A DNA stretch of 13,954 nt, taken from positions 1 through 13,954 of the forward strand of contig JBCDCP010000080.1 in NCBI GenBank assembly GCA_039181495.1. The letters are read 5' to 3'. Below, one piece after another: positions 1-7,076 of this stretch. Below the pieces are notes generated by a model that searched no databases, was not told where the DNA came from, and saw only the letters and a list, made by a program, of their open reading frames with translations. A program made the position numbers and the translations under genes. This DNA comes from JBCDCP01 sp039181495. GTDB lineage: Bacteria > Pseudomonadota > Alphaproteobacteria > Rhizobiales > Tepidamorphaceae. Numbering within the stretch: the stretch's first letter is position 1; each line of letters begins with the position of its first letter.

Positions 1-1011
1 GCAAGTTTTGGTTTCACCGCAGCATGGCGGCGGTTCACGCGAGAAGGACGCGGCGCGGGCCTGCGTGCCCAATGTCTCCTGATTGCGGCAGTTTGCGTCA
101 TCTCGTTTCCGCTGATCGGCCATGGTGCGGAGTGGGGCCTCAGCACCGGAGGCTTCGTCTTTCCGGTCGGTGTCTCGACCGCGCTCGGTGCCTTCCTCTT
201 TGGCATCGGCATGCAGCTTGGTGGCGGATGCGGCTCGGGCACGTTGTTCACAGCCGGCGGCGGCTCGACGCGAATGATGATCACACTCGCCGCCTTCATC
301 GGCGGATCGGTCTGGGCGACGGCCCATCTGCACTGGTGGACAGCTTTGCCATCAATCGGGGCACACTCCATCATCCGCGAGGCCGGGGCCGTGCGCGGTC
401 TGATGATCACTCTCGCCGTCTTGGTCGGGATCGCCGCGCTTACGGCCGCCATCGAACGACGGCGGCACGGCGCACTCGAAAGCCCGCGCCAGACAGGACC
501 ATTCTATGCCGGGCCCTGGTCGCTCAGCAGCGGTGCATTGATGCTGGCACTGGTCTGCGTCCTGACCCTGCTGATCCTGCAACGGCCATGGGGCATCACG
601 TCCGCATTCGCCTTGTGGGGCGGCAAGATGGCCCATGGTGCAGGCGTCGATATTGCCGCCTGGCCATTCTGGACAAACGGGATGGGCGCGATCGAGCGTT
701 CGGTGCTGTTCGATGCCAATTCAGTGATGAATTTCGGCATCATGCTGGGCGCGCTGACCGCCGCGGGGCTGGCCCACCGCTTTGCCCCGAAACTGGCGCT
801 TACTCCGCGCGACATTGCCACTGCGGTGATTGGCGGGCTGATGATGGGCTATGGCGCACGGCTCGCCTTTGGCTGCAACATTGGCGGGTTCCTGAGCGGC
901 GTCATCTCAGGCTCTCTGCATGGCTGGTCCTGGATGGTCTTCGGATTTGCCGGCAGCGTCATCGGCACCTGGGTGCGAGGCTGGATCGGTATGGATCCGC
1001 CTCTCGACTGA
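1..1011 (+). CDS. YeeE/YedE (TsuA-like) sulfur-compound transporter, 5'-truncated by window edge
   Basis: The reading frame is open from base 1 and stops with TGA at 1009-1011, leaving 336 visible residues; the true start lies to the left. It is an inner-membrane protein of repeated hydrophobic, glycine-rich segments. Two signature motifs are clear: GGGCGSG (Cys at visible residue 77) and AFGCNIGG (Cys at about 292), followed by a Gly/Ser-rich last helix. Family knowledge: YeeE/YedE proteins take up thiosulfate or related sulfur compounds through conserved cysteines in a narrow pore, and the spacing of these two cysteines fits that pattern. The substrate (thiosulfate or another sulfur species) is inferred. 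The ATG at 211 would delete the first helices and is not the start. The gene ends 3 nt from the stop of the convergent CoA-transferase gene. Confidence 0.9.
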   Translation, partial: ASFGFTAAWRRFTREGRGAGLRAQCLLIAAVCVISFPLIGHGAEWGLSTGGFVFPVGVSTALGAFLFGIGMQLGGGCGSGTLFTAGGGSTRMMITLAAFIGGSVWATAHLHWWTALPSIGAHSIIREAGAVRGLMITLAVLVGIAALTAAIERRRHGALESPRQTGPFYAGPWSLSSGALMLALVCVLTLLILQRPWGITSAFALWGGKMAHGAGVDIAAWPFWTNGMGAIERSVLFDANSVMNFGIMLGALTAAGLAHRFAPKLALTPRDIATAVIGGLMMGYGARLAFGCNIGGFLSGVISGSLHGWSWMVFGFAGSVIGTWVRGWIGMDPPLD

Positions 1012-1014
1012 CGC

Positions 1015-2271
1015 CTAGCCGCCGAGATCCACGACACCGCCTTCCGCCAACTTCGCGATCTGATCCTCGTTCAGCCCCAGTACGTCTTTGAGCACATCGC
1101 GCGAGTGCTGGCCCAGCATGGGTGGATGATGGCGGTAGGTTACTGGCGTCTTGGACATCCGCACCGGGTTGCCGATCAGATCGACTTTACCTGATCCCGC
1201 CGCCGGGTGGTCCATCGTGATCTTCATCTGGCGTTCGATGATTTGGGGATCTTCGAACACCTGCCCCAGATCATTGACCGGGCCGCAGGGCACGCCAACC
1301 GTCTCTAGCTCCGCAATCCACCAATCACAGGGATTCTGCCGGGTCATATCGCCAAGGATCGGGATCAGTTCCAGCCGATTGAGGACACGGTCCTTGTTGG
1401 TCGCAAAACGGGCGTCATCAGCAAGCTCCTCGCGACCACCAACGCGGCACAGGCGGCGAAACTGCTGATCATTGCCGACCGCAATGATGAAGTCGCCATC
1501 CGCACCGGGAAAGGTCTCATAAGGCACGATCGTGGGGTGCGCATTGCCGCGCCGTGGCGGGACGAGGTGATCGGTCAGGTAAGAGACGCCCTGATTGATC
1601 AGCCACGACACCTGCGTATCGAGCAATGAGACATCAATATACTGGCCCTTGCCGGTCCGATGACGGTGTTCAACTGCAGCCAGAATGGCGGTGGCGCTGT
1701 AAAGGCCGCAGACGACATCAGCGATACCGACACCGACTTTCAGCGGCCGTCCGCTCTCCTCGTCCGGATCACCCGTCAGGCTCATCATCCCGCCCATGCC
1801 CTGGATCAGAAAGTCATAACCAGGCCGATGCGCGTAAGGCCCGGTTTGGCCGAAGCCCGTGATCGAGCAGTAGATCAGCCGCGGATTGATCTTTGACAGA
1901 GAGTCGTAATCGAGCCCGCGGCGCTTGAGATCGCCGACCTTGAAGTTCTCGACGAGAACATCGCAGTGCCGGGCGAGATCCTGCAGCAGCGTCTGTCCTT
2001 CTTGCGAGGCCACATCGACGGCAAAGGAGCGCTTGTTGCGGTTGGCGCACATGTAATAGGCGCTCTCGCGGGTCTCCTGCCCCTCCCCGTCCAACACAAA
2101 TGGTGGGCCCCAGCCACGCGTATCATCGCCCCTGCCCGGCCGCTCGATCTTGATCACATCGGCACCGAGATCACCCAGCAGCTGGGTACAGGTCGGCCCG
2201 GCCAGAATGCGTGAGAGGTCGAGCACGCGCAGACCTTGAAGCGGCCCGGTGTTTTCTGAGTCGTCTGGCAT
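1015..2271 (-). CDS. CaiB/BaiF family (class III) CoA-transferase
   Basis: A 418-residue cytosolic enzyme that moves CoA between carboxylic acids; the acyl donor and acceptor cannot be told from sequence. It opens with the family signature LRVLDLSRILAGP (about 14-26), then GADVIKIERPG (36-46) and a YYMCANRNKRS segment (72-82). The conserved PGYD motif (150-153) supplies Asp153, matching the catalytic aspartate that forms the acyl/CoA anhydride and thioester intermediates in this family. GKGQYIDVSLLD and the C-terminal RHHPPMLGQH motif are also typical, and the length is usual. The ATG at 2271 is chosen because AGGGA sits 8 nt upstream; an in-frame ATG 60 nt further out (2331) adds residues unlike the family. 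It lies 66 nt downstream of the esterase gene and may share its transcript. Remote similarity to succinate/HMG-type CoA-transferases is possible but unproven. Confidence 0.93.
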   Translation of the reverse strand: MPDDSENTGPLQGLRVLDLSRILAGPTCTQLLGDLGADVIKIERPGRGDDTRGWGPPFVLDGEGQETRESAYYMCANRNKRSFAVDVASQEGQTLLQDLARHCDVLVENFKVGDLKRRGLDYDSLSKINPRLIYCSITGFGQTGPYAHRPGYDFLIQGMGGMMSLTGDPDEESGRPLKVGVGIADVVCGLYSATAILAAVEHRHRTGKGQYIDVSLLDTQVSWLINQGVSYLTDHLVPPRRGNAHPTIVPYETFPGADGDFIIAVGNDQQFRRLCRVGGREELADDARFATNKDRVLNRLELIPILGDMTRQNPCDWWIAELETVGVPCGPVNDLGQVFEDPQIIERQMKITMDHPAAGSGKVDLIGNPVRMSKTPVTYRHHPPMLGQHSRDVLKDVLGLNEDQIAKLAEGGVVDLGG

Positions 2272-2316
2272 TATCGGTGTCCCTGCTGCGCCCCCAAGGT
2301 CCGGGTACCCCGTTCG

Positions 2317-2333
2317 GGTCGCGCAGCGCAACC
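2317..2333. repeat. Imperfect inverted repeat between esterase and CoA-transferase genes
   Basis: GGTCGCGC-A-GCGCAACC: 8-base arms with one mismatch around a single base. It lies in the 66-nt gap between the esterase stop codon and the CoA-transferase start. It could be an mRNA structure or an operator. There is no T-run after it, so it is not a standard terminator. Confidence 0.3.
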
Positions 2334-2337
2334 GGGG

Positions 2338-3207
2338 CTACTGATCCCAGCCCTTGGTCGCTGCCAGTTGCTGCCAGGCGGTGTCGAGCCATTCAGACCG
2401 GACGATATGGCCACCATCATGCAGACACAGCCGCATGCTGGTCTGGCCGGCACCATTGCAGCGCCAGTCCATGGTGCAGGATAGCCCGCGAACGGCGTCC
2501 GGATCGGAAACCGGCTGATTGACCGCGCAAGCACCGGCGGTCTCCAACATCGAGAACGAGCGATAGACGTCGCCCTGTTGCCATCGGTCCCCGATCGGCC
2601 GTCCGTTGATCGGCACCACGGTGTCCGATGTACCATGGACATGCAGCATGTAGTCGACTGGTCCGCTGCAGCTCTGCGGCTGCGGCTCCCAGAAGGCGCC
2701 CGCAATGGGCGCGAATCCGCCGAAGCGATCCGGCATCTCGCAGGCCAGATACCAGACCATGGAGCCGCCCATGGAGAAGCCAGATAGCAAGACCCGGTCA
2801 GAATTAATGCCGAAGCGGGTTTTGAGATCGTCCATAAGCGCACTGAAATAAGCAAACTCGTCACGGTGCTGGCTCGGCGAGGACGGATAGGACCAGGTTG
2901 ATTCAGCCCCCTGCGGCGCGATGAAGGCGAGACCGTATTTTTCGGCTACGGCCCGTAAAGCCCCGTTGTTCATCTCGCCAGCAGCGGAGCCGCGCCAGCC
3001 GTGAAGAAACATGATCGCGCCGAGCGGCCTGCCTAAGGGATCGGCGTGATCATGACCTTCTGGCAAGGCGATGCGGTATTCACCGCCCTCGATCTGGCAA
3101 GGTAGTTCGCCACCACACTCAGATGCGCGGGCGTCGCTTGTGCAGGCCACACCCCCGATGAGGCCAAGGCCCAGAAGGCGAACAAAATGCCCCCAGATTG
3201 CTGACAT
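2338..3207 (-). CDS. Secreted PHB-depolymerase-like esterase (LpqC/CE1-type alpha/beta hydrolase)
   Basis: A 289-residue exported alpha/beta hydrolase. The N-terminus has a short charged start, a hydrophobic core (about 8-22) and a signal peptidase I site after the A-R-A at 26-28. The mature part carries an LHGWRGS oxyanion-hole motif (69-74), the nucleophile elbow GFSMGG with Ser145, HGTSDTVVP with Asp195 as the likely acid, and HDGGH with His267. This is the catalytic set of the polyhydroxybutyrate depolymerase/LpqC/feruloyl-esterase group. Several cysteines after the signal peptide suggest disulfides in the periplasm or outside. Known members cleave polyesters or feruloyl and acetyl esters; the substrate here is unknown. 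The start codon has GGGGGA about 4 nt upstream. It follows the methyltransferase gene by 68 nt, so co-transcription with the MDR-to-methyltransferase unit is possible. Confidence 0.88.
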   Translation of the reverse strand: MSAIWGHFVRLLGLGLIGGVACTSDARASECGGELPCQIEGGEYRIALPEGHDHADPLGRPLGAIMFLHGWRGSAAGEMNNGALRAVAEKYGLAFIAPQGAESTWSYPSSPSQHRDEFAYFSALMDDLKTRFGINSDRVLLSGFSMGGSMVWYLACEMPDRFGGFAPIAGAFWEPQPQSCSGPVDYMLHVHGTSDTVVPINGRPIGDRWQQGDVYRSFSMLETAGACAVNQPVSDPDAVRGLSCTMDWRCNGAGQTSMRLCLHDGGHIVRSEWLDTAWQQLAATKGWDQ

Positions 3208-3258
3208 CAGATCCCCCGAATCCAGTTCTGCCCATCACCTAACCTGTTGTGGCCAAGG

Positions 3259-3272
3259 GACAAGTGCTTGTC
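3259..3272. repeat. 14-bp perfect palindrome just after the methyltransferase stop
   Basis: GACAAG-TG-CTTGTC, perfectly symmetrical, starting 3 nt past the methyltransferase stop codon and about 50 bp upstream of the esterase start. It could be a protein-binding site for an esterase promoter, or a short RNA hairpin (5-bp stem, 4-nt loop). No T-run follows, so a standard terminator is unlikely. Confidence 0.35.
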
Positions 3273-3275
3273 GGA

Positions 3276-4145
3276 TCAGAGCTTCGTGACATCCTGGTGG
3301 GGAAGACGGGCGAATGCGTCGATGTGGCCGACGGTCATGACCAGATCGCGGTCAACGACGGACTGCCGCCGGCTCCTGATCCAGTCATCGGCCCGTTCCG
3401 GTTCCAGTTGACCGGATTCCATCACCGCCTCGGCCCAGCCATCCAGTAGCGCGCGCGCCAACGGTGCTTCCGATGCGCCCAGCTTCCAGTCCGCTTTGGC
3501 CTGATCGACCACGAAGCCCGCACGGCCAAAGGCGGCGGAGAACGCGTAAGGAGCGCCAGGTCCCAAAGCCGTACCGAACCCTTTGTCAGTCTGTTCGTGG
3601 TGGGCGAGTGCCTGCAGAACCGGCGTATCGAGCACATGCGAGGGGTCGAACTCGACCGTCCCGTCAATGGACAGGGCGCAGTAGACGGGAACTGCCCGTT
3701 GTGCACAGCGCAGCGCGAAATGCGCCAGCCATTCGAGGCTGACGAGATCGATGAAGGCGGACATGGTGATGAGATCGGTCCCCGCCGGCACGATGTCGCC
3801 GAACTGATCGGCGCTGATCACGGCGCTGCGCAGATCGCACCTCCCGGTTCTGATGTGATGAGCCGGGAACCTGTTGAGTGCATCGGCCAGCAGGGCCGTA
3901 TCCTGATCCAGCAGGTGCCATTCTGCGCCCAGTGTGTTGTCGGGATCCAGAGCGGCGATAGTCGACCCGCGTCCGCAGGCAATGTCGACAATGCGTGGAT
4001 TTTCGGTCTGCTTCAGATGAGACCACACGCTGGCCAGCATTGTGGCGTCGCGCGCGGCATGATCGGCAGGCTCACGCAAGGCCAGCCAATCACCGTCAAA
4101 AACGGTGTTGTCTGCCTCTTCGGATGTCGATCCGGAAGATATCAT
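3276..4145 (-). CDS. Class I SAM-dependent methyltransferase-like protein
   Basis: A 289-residue soluble protein. SAM-binding motif I is seen as VDIACGRGS (53-61); the next strand ends in LLDQD with Asp80, where the ribose-binding acid is expected, and the motif IV region contains LITMSAFIDLVSLEWL. A DKGFGTALGPGAP segment (187-199) looks like a family-specific signature. The methyl acceptor is unknown. The start ATG overlaps the glycosyltransferase stop as ATGA (4145-4142), the usual mark of translational coupling, so the two very probably act on the same product. As the last gene of the MDR/PTPS-like/GT4/methyltransferase unit, it is inferred to methylate the intermediate or glycoside made by the others. 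There is no signal peptide or membrane segment. Confidence 0.86.
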   Translation of the reverse strand: MISSGSTSEEADNTVFDGDWLALREPADHAARDATMLASVWSHLKQTENPRIVDIACGRGSTIAALDPDNTLGAEWHLLDQDTALLADALNRFPAHHIRTGRCDLRSAVISADQFGDIVPAGTDLITMSAFIDLVSLEWLAHFALRCAQRAVPVYCALSIDGTVEFDPSHVLDTPVLQALAHHEQTDKGFGTALGPGAPYAFSAAFGRAGFVVDQAKADWKLGASEAPLARALLDGWAEAVMESGQLEPERADDWIRSRRQSVVDRDLVMTVGHIDAFARLPHQDVTKL

Positions 4146-5227
4146 TTGCGTGCCTCACGCCAACGCGCGGCAAACTTGGTAACCGCATCCGCAAACGCCA
4201 CCGCCCGGTCGGGCCAGTCCTTGAATTGCGCTGCGGCAGCGCGCGACGCTGCGGTCATAGACGCGCGAAGGTCTGGTGATGATATCACCGTCTCCAGCGC
4301 CCTTCTCAATCCGTCAACATCGCCGGGCTCTACGAGAATGCCGCAACCATCGGGAACGGTCTGCGGAATGGCGCCGCCAGTTGTCCCAATGATGGGCAAC
4401 CCGGCCGCGACAGCTTCGGCGAACGCCATGCCGTAGCCTTCATAATGCGCAGCGAGGACAAAGACATCAGCGTCATAGTAAAAGCGCCGAAGCTCGTCCT
4501 GCGGACGCTTGCCATGGACGGTAATCCGAGCTTCAAGCCCGGCGTCGGCAACCATTTCGCGAACACGTCGCGCATGCTGCGGGTTGAGTGTATCGTCCCC
4601 AACGACGTCGAGCTGCCAGTCGAACTGCTTCAACTGCGCCAGCGCCTTGATCAGGTCGAGGTGACCTTTGCGCGGGATGAGCGTTCCGACACTTAGCAGT
4701 CGAGGAGCTCCCTGCACTTCGACATCTCGCTCGTCCAACGTGAGAGGTTCGAGGCCGGGCGGAACCACGACACAATCGTTGGCGCTCACACCGAACGTAG
4801 CGACAAGCGTGTCATGTGTGGTCTCACTCGTCGCGATGACGCCACAGCAATGCGCCAGCGCCTTCCGCTCGGTCTCACTAAATTGCCGTGCCTCAGCTGC
4901 CGTCAGACCGGTTTCAAGCGAAAGCGGATGGTGGACCAGGCCAATCAGCGGATAATTGCCCGACAGTACAGCGATCTGATCGCCGAAACCTCCAAGGGCC
5001 AACCCGTCAATGACAAGCGGTGTGTCTGGCTCGGTGACGCTCATCACAGCGATACATCGTTCAGTCACGCCTTTGTCGCTGCTGGGAAACGGCCCTTCCA
5101 AGACAAGCGTCCCGATATCCGCGCCATTGGTGATCAGGCAGTCACGAATACGGCGATCATAGATGAAGCCCCCGGTCGCTGTCGCAGGATCACCAGGGAA
5201 GACAAATGTGAAGGCTGAGGCAGTCAT
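4142..5227 (-). CDS. GT4-family (GT-B fold) glycosyltransferase
   Basis: A 361-residue retaining-type glycosyltransferase of family 4, expected to use a nucleotide sugar. The C-terminal donor domain carries VGTLIPRKGH (180-189; Arg186 and Lys187 are the usual diphosphate contacts), VHGKRPQDEL (237-246) and the E-x7-E motif with Glu263 and Glu271 in HYEGYGMAFAEA. The N-terminal half has the glycine-rich GDPATATGGFIYDRRI loop. No membrane segments are seen. The ATG at 5227 starts 21 nt after the PTPS-like stop; a TTG at 5242 in the same frame is an alternative adding five residues. No clear ribosome-binding site precedes either, which suits translational coupling. The acceptor is unknown; the context with a PTPS-fold protein makes a pterin-like acceptor an attractive but unproven guess. 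A lipid or polysaccharide acceptor is the main alternative. Confidence 0.9.
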   Translation of the reverse strand: MTASAFTFVFPGDPATATGGFIYDRRIRDCLITNGADIGTLVLEGPFPSSDKGVTERCIAVMSVTEPDTPLVIDGLALGGFGDQIAVLSGNYPLIGLVHHPLSLETGLTAAEARQFSETERKALAHCCGVIATSETTHDTLVATFGVSANDCVVVPPGLEPLTLDERDVEVQGAPRLLSVGTLIPRKGHLDLIKALAQLKQFDWQLDVVGDDTLNPQHARRVREMVADAGLEARITVHGKRPQDELRRFYYDADVFVLAAHYEGYGMAFAEAVAAGLPIIGTTGGAIPQTVPDGCGILVEPGDVDGLRRALETVISSPDLRASMTAASRAAAAQFKDWPDRAVAFADAVTKFAARWREARK

Positions 5228-5248
5228 TGTAGTTGGGCGCAAGCGCGT

Positions 5249-5647
5249 TCAAATATCTGCTTCGTACCAGGCCTTGGCGACATGGGATTCAGACAAGGTG
5301 ACGCGCAACCGGCTCAGTTCAGCACCAGGCCGCCCGAGCACCCCGGCACGCGCCTTATCCGCCAATTGTGTGTGAATGTACTGGGCAAGGAACTCGGTCG
5401 TGGTGTTTTGTCCGGCAAATTCGGGCATCTCGTCCAGATTTTGGTAGTTGAGTGGCGACAGAACGGCCTTGAGCGCCTCGGCAAAAGCGCCGATGTCCAC
5501 AAGAACGGCGTTGTTGTCCAGTGCATCGGCAAACAGACACGCATCGACGACGAATGTTGCGCCGTGCATGGCTTGCGCGGGACCGAACAGCTCACCGCTG
5601 AAACTGTGGGCAATCATGATGTGATCGCGGACTTCGAGCGCGAACAT
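5249..5647 (-). CDS. PTPS/QueD-like T-fold protein lacking classical catalytic residues
   Basis: A 132-residue protein of the 6-pyruvoyl-tetrahydropterin synthase / 6-carboxytetrahydropterin synthase (QueD) family. The framework is clear: IMIAH (His14), MHG (His28), VDIGAF (50-55), TTTEF (82-86; Glu85) and LSESHVAKAWYE (118-129; Glu120). Compared from memory with E. coli QueD (zinc His16, His31, His33; Cys27, Asp70, His71), only His14 and His28 are kept. Ala30 replaces the third zinc ligand, Ala24 the catalytic Cys, and Asn67-Tyr68 the Asp-His pair, in register and without gaps from Ala30 to Tyr68. So it may bind a pterin-like compound or do different chemistry. The ATG at 5647 has GGAAG 8 nt upstream; the same frame extends to 5881 only as unrelated residues overlapping the MDR gene. 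It follows the MDR stop by 52 nt. Confidence 0.88.
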   Translation of the reverse strand: MFALEVRDHIMIAHSFSGELFGPAQAMHGATFVVDACLFADALDNNAVLVDIGAFAEALKAVLSPLNYQNLDEMPEFAGQNTTTEFLAQYIHTQLADKARAGVLGRPGAELSRLRVTLSESHVAKAWYEADI

Positions 5648-5699
5648 GGGCAGGTCTTCCACTTTTTGGATTGAAGGTCGGGCTTTCGGCCAATCGATC

Positions 5700-6749
5700 T
5701 CAGGTTTCGGGATAACGAATAAGCGGACAGGGAGGCCCCCCGCTGACTTCAAACATACGGGGCAACAGTACTGGCAGTTCGGCGAAATCGACCGGGTCGG
5801 ACAGAAGAACGTCCAGCACCGGATCATCGAGCAGTTCAATGGCCGTCTCAAGCCGTCTACGCAAGGTCCAGCGCGGGGCACGATCCGGTGGCACCCGACC
5901 GACCTGGCTTGAGCTTATGGATAGCCGCTTGCTGTGAAAAGCGCCGCCTAGGGCTAATGGCACATCGCCCGCGCCATACCAGCTCGCCTCCACGATCCGA
6001 GCCTCCATCCCGGCGTGGTCGATCGCCGATTGCAGCCCCTTTGCGGTGCCGGAGGTGTTGATGCCGACATCGTAGGGCGCGTAACGATGAAGGTCGTTTG
6101 GTGTCGAGAAAGTCACGCCGAGAGCGGTGGCACGGGGCGCCGCGGCCTCTTCGACATCGCACAACACCACCGACGTGCCCGGCATCCGTCCGGCGATCCA
6201 CGCGGCAAGCGACCCAACAACGCCGGCCCCAACGACGAGGACCCTATCGCCGGCGCTGACGCCGCTATCCCAAATAACGTTGAGAGCGGTTTCGGCGTTA
6301 GCGCTAAGAACCGCGCGCTGCGGAGGAATGCCATCAGGGACGGGAACTGCGGCATCCTGGGGAACATCGAACATGGTCTGGTGCGGGTGCAGCGCAAAGA
6401 CCAGCTCTCCCAGTCGATCAGGCGGGCCGCCGACAATTTCACCGACAGTCTGGTAGCCATACCTTACGGGGCCCGGGAATTCGCCTGCCTGAAACGGGCA
6501 ACGCATCCGCGCATATTCTGTGTCGGGAACACGTCCGGTGAAGACCAGGCGCTCCGTGCCCCTGCTGAGCCCACCAAACAGGCTGCGCACCCTCAAGTAA
6601 CCGTCTTCAAGGTCGGGAAGATCCTGTTTGCGCAGCGCGGCTCCGCCCTGCCCGTCGTACCAAAGCGAGGATGTGGACAAGGCACTTTCGCTGACATCAA
6701 TGATCGAAGCGCGACCGCCCATTCCCCCGTCGCGCACTGCGTGCGGCAT
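5700..6749 (-). CDS. BchC-like medium-chain dehydrogenase/reductase (zinc-alcohol-dehydrogenase superfamily)
   Basis: A 349-residue MDR oxidoreductase and the first gene of the leftward unit. The N-terminal catalytic domain has GGLSRGTERLVF (59-70), the form seen in the bacteriochlorophyllide-dehydrogenase (BchC)-like branch, where Ser stands in place of the usual zinc-binding Cys and a Glu follows. The Rossmann motif is VVGAGVVG (172-179), and the next strand ends in an acidic residue (LCDVE), which suggests NAD(H). The structural-zinc cysteine loop is absent. No other bacteriochlorophyll genes are visible, so a BchC role is not supported; oxidation or reduction of a side chain on a small molecule is inferred. 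Start: the ATG at 6749 has AAAGG 9 nt upstream. Alternatives are 6791 (AGG 4 nt upstream) and 6722 (only a GGGGA directly abutting). Confidence 0.87.
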   Translation of the reverse strand: MPHAVRDGGMGGRASIIDVSESALSTSSLWYDGQGGAALRKQDLPDLEDGYLRVRSLFGGLSRGTERLVFTGRVPDTEYARMRCPFQAGEFPGPVRYGYQTVGEIVGGPPDRLGELVFALHPHQTMFDVPQDAAVPVPDGIPPQRAVLSANAETALNVIWDSGVSAGDRVLVVGAGVVGSLAAWIAGRMPGTSVVLCDVEEAAAPRATALGVTFSTPNDLHRYAPYDVGINTSGTAKGLQSAIDHAGMEARIVEASWYGAGDVPLALGGAFHSKRLSISSSQVGRVPPDRAPRWTLRRRLETAIELLDDPVLDVLLSDPVDFAELPVLLPRMFEVSGGPPCPLIRYPET

Positions 6750-6772
6750 GCCATCACACCTTTGTGTTGTCG

Positions 6773-6786
6773 CCCTGTGGACAGGG
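6773..6786. repeat. 14-bp perfect palindrome near the MDR gene start
   Basis: CCCTGT-GG-ACAGGG. It lies between the two likely start codons of the MDR gene (6791 and 6749), so it would sit in the 5' untranslated region if 6749 is right. It could be an operator for the leftward unit. It differs in sequence from the palindrome at 3259-3272. Confidence 0.35.
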
Positions 6787-7047
6787 TTCATTCACCTGCG
6801 GTTCAGGATCAAATCAGCATATCGCCCGCTGGAAAGTACTGAAAGCAGGCAAAATTCGGGTTCTGCCGGCTGATCTCGTGGGATCATCCGGGTCTCACTT
6901 GGCCACAATTCGTCTTTTTGGTCATCGCCTGCGATCAATTCTGCGTATCAGGCCTGTTTTGCGCCGCAACATTGCCGCAATCACAGGCCCGATCAGCAGC
7001 GCACGTCAACAGGCCCGGTCCGTCCGCGTCTAAGAAACTGAAGAAGA

Positions 7048-7066
7048 TGCCGGTTTACAGCCGGCA
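7048..7066 (+). promoter_or_regulatory. Inverted repeat just upstream of the opgH ribosome-binding site
   Basis: TGCCGG (7048-7053), a 7-nt loop, then CCGGCA (7061-7066): a perfect 6-bp GC-rich stem ending 4 nt before the GAGAGG ribosome-binding site. As RNA it could shield or expose the site; as DNA it could bind a regulator. No T-run follows, so it is not a terminator. Confidence 0.4.
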
Positions 7067-7070
7067 AAGC

Positions 7071-7076
7071 GAGAGG
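7071..7076 (+). promoter_or_regulatory. Ribosome-binding site that sets the opgH GTG start
   Basis: GAGAGG lies 7 nt before a GTG codon at 7084. The first in-frame ATG (7129) has no comparable site, so GTG is preferred as the start. Confidence 0.6.

Noticed and set aside
24..1091. Long open frame (355 codons) over the transporter gene in another frame
   Set aside because: Arg/His-rich translation with no recognisable family; the frame at 1-1011 is a clear YeeE/YedE protein. A shadow of GC-rich codon use.
3136..3150. Lipoprotein signal (lipobox) in the esterase
   Set aside because: The Cys is preceded by G-V-A rather than a proper L-[AS]-[GA] pattern, and an A-R-A signal peptidase I site follows six residues later.
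3597..4436. 279-codon plus-strand frame opposite the methyltransferase and glycosyltransferase
   Set aside because: No family motif, and the opposite strand encodes two recognisable, coupled enzymes across it.
5648..5881. N-terminal extension of the PTPS-like protein
   Set aside because: These 78 codons overlap the MDR gene and match nothing in the family; a good ribosome-binding site supports the ATG at 5647.
6015..6842. 275-codon plus-strand frame opposite the MDR gene, running into the control region
   Set aside because: Low-complexity translation without motifs; the minus strand has an intact Rossmann dehydrogenase.
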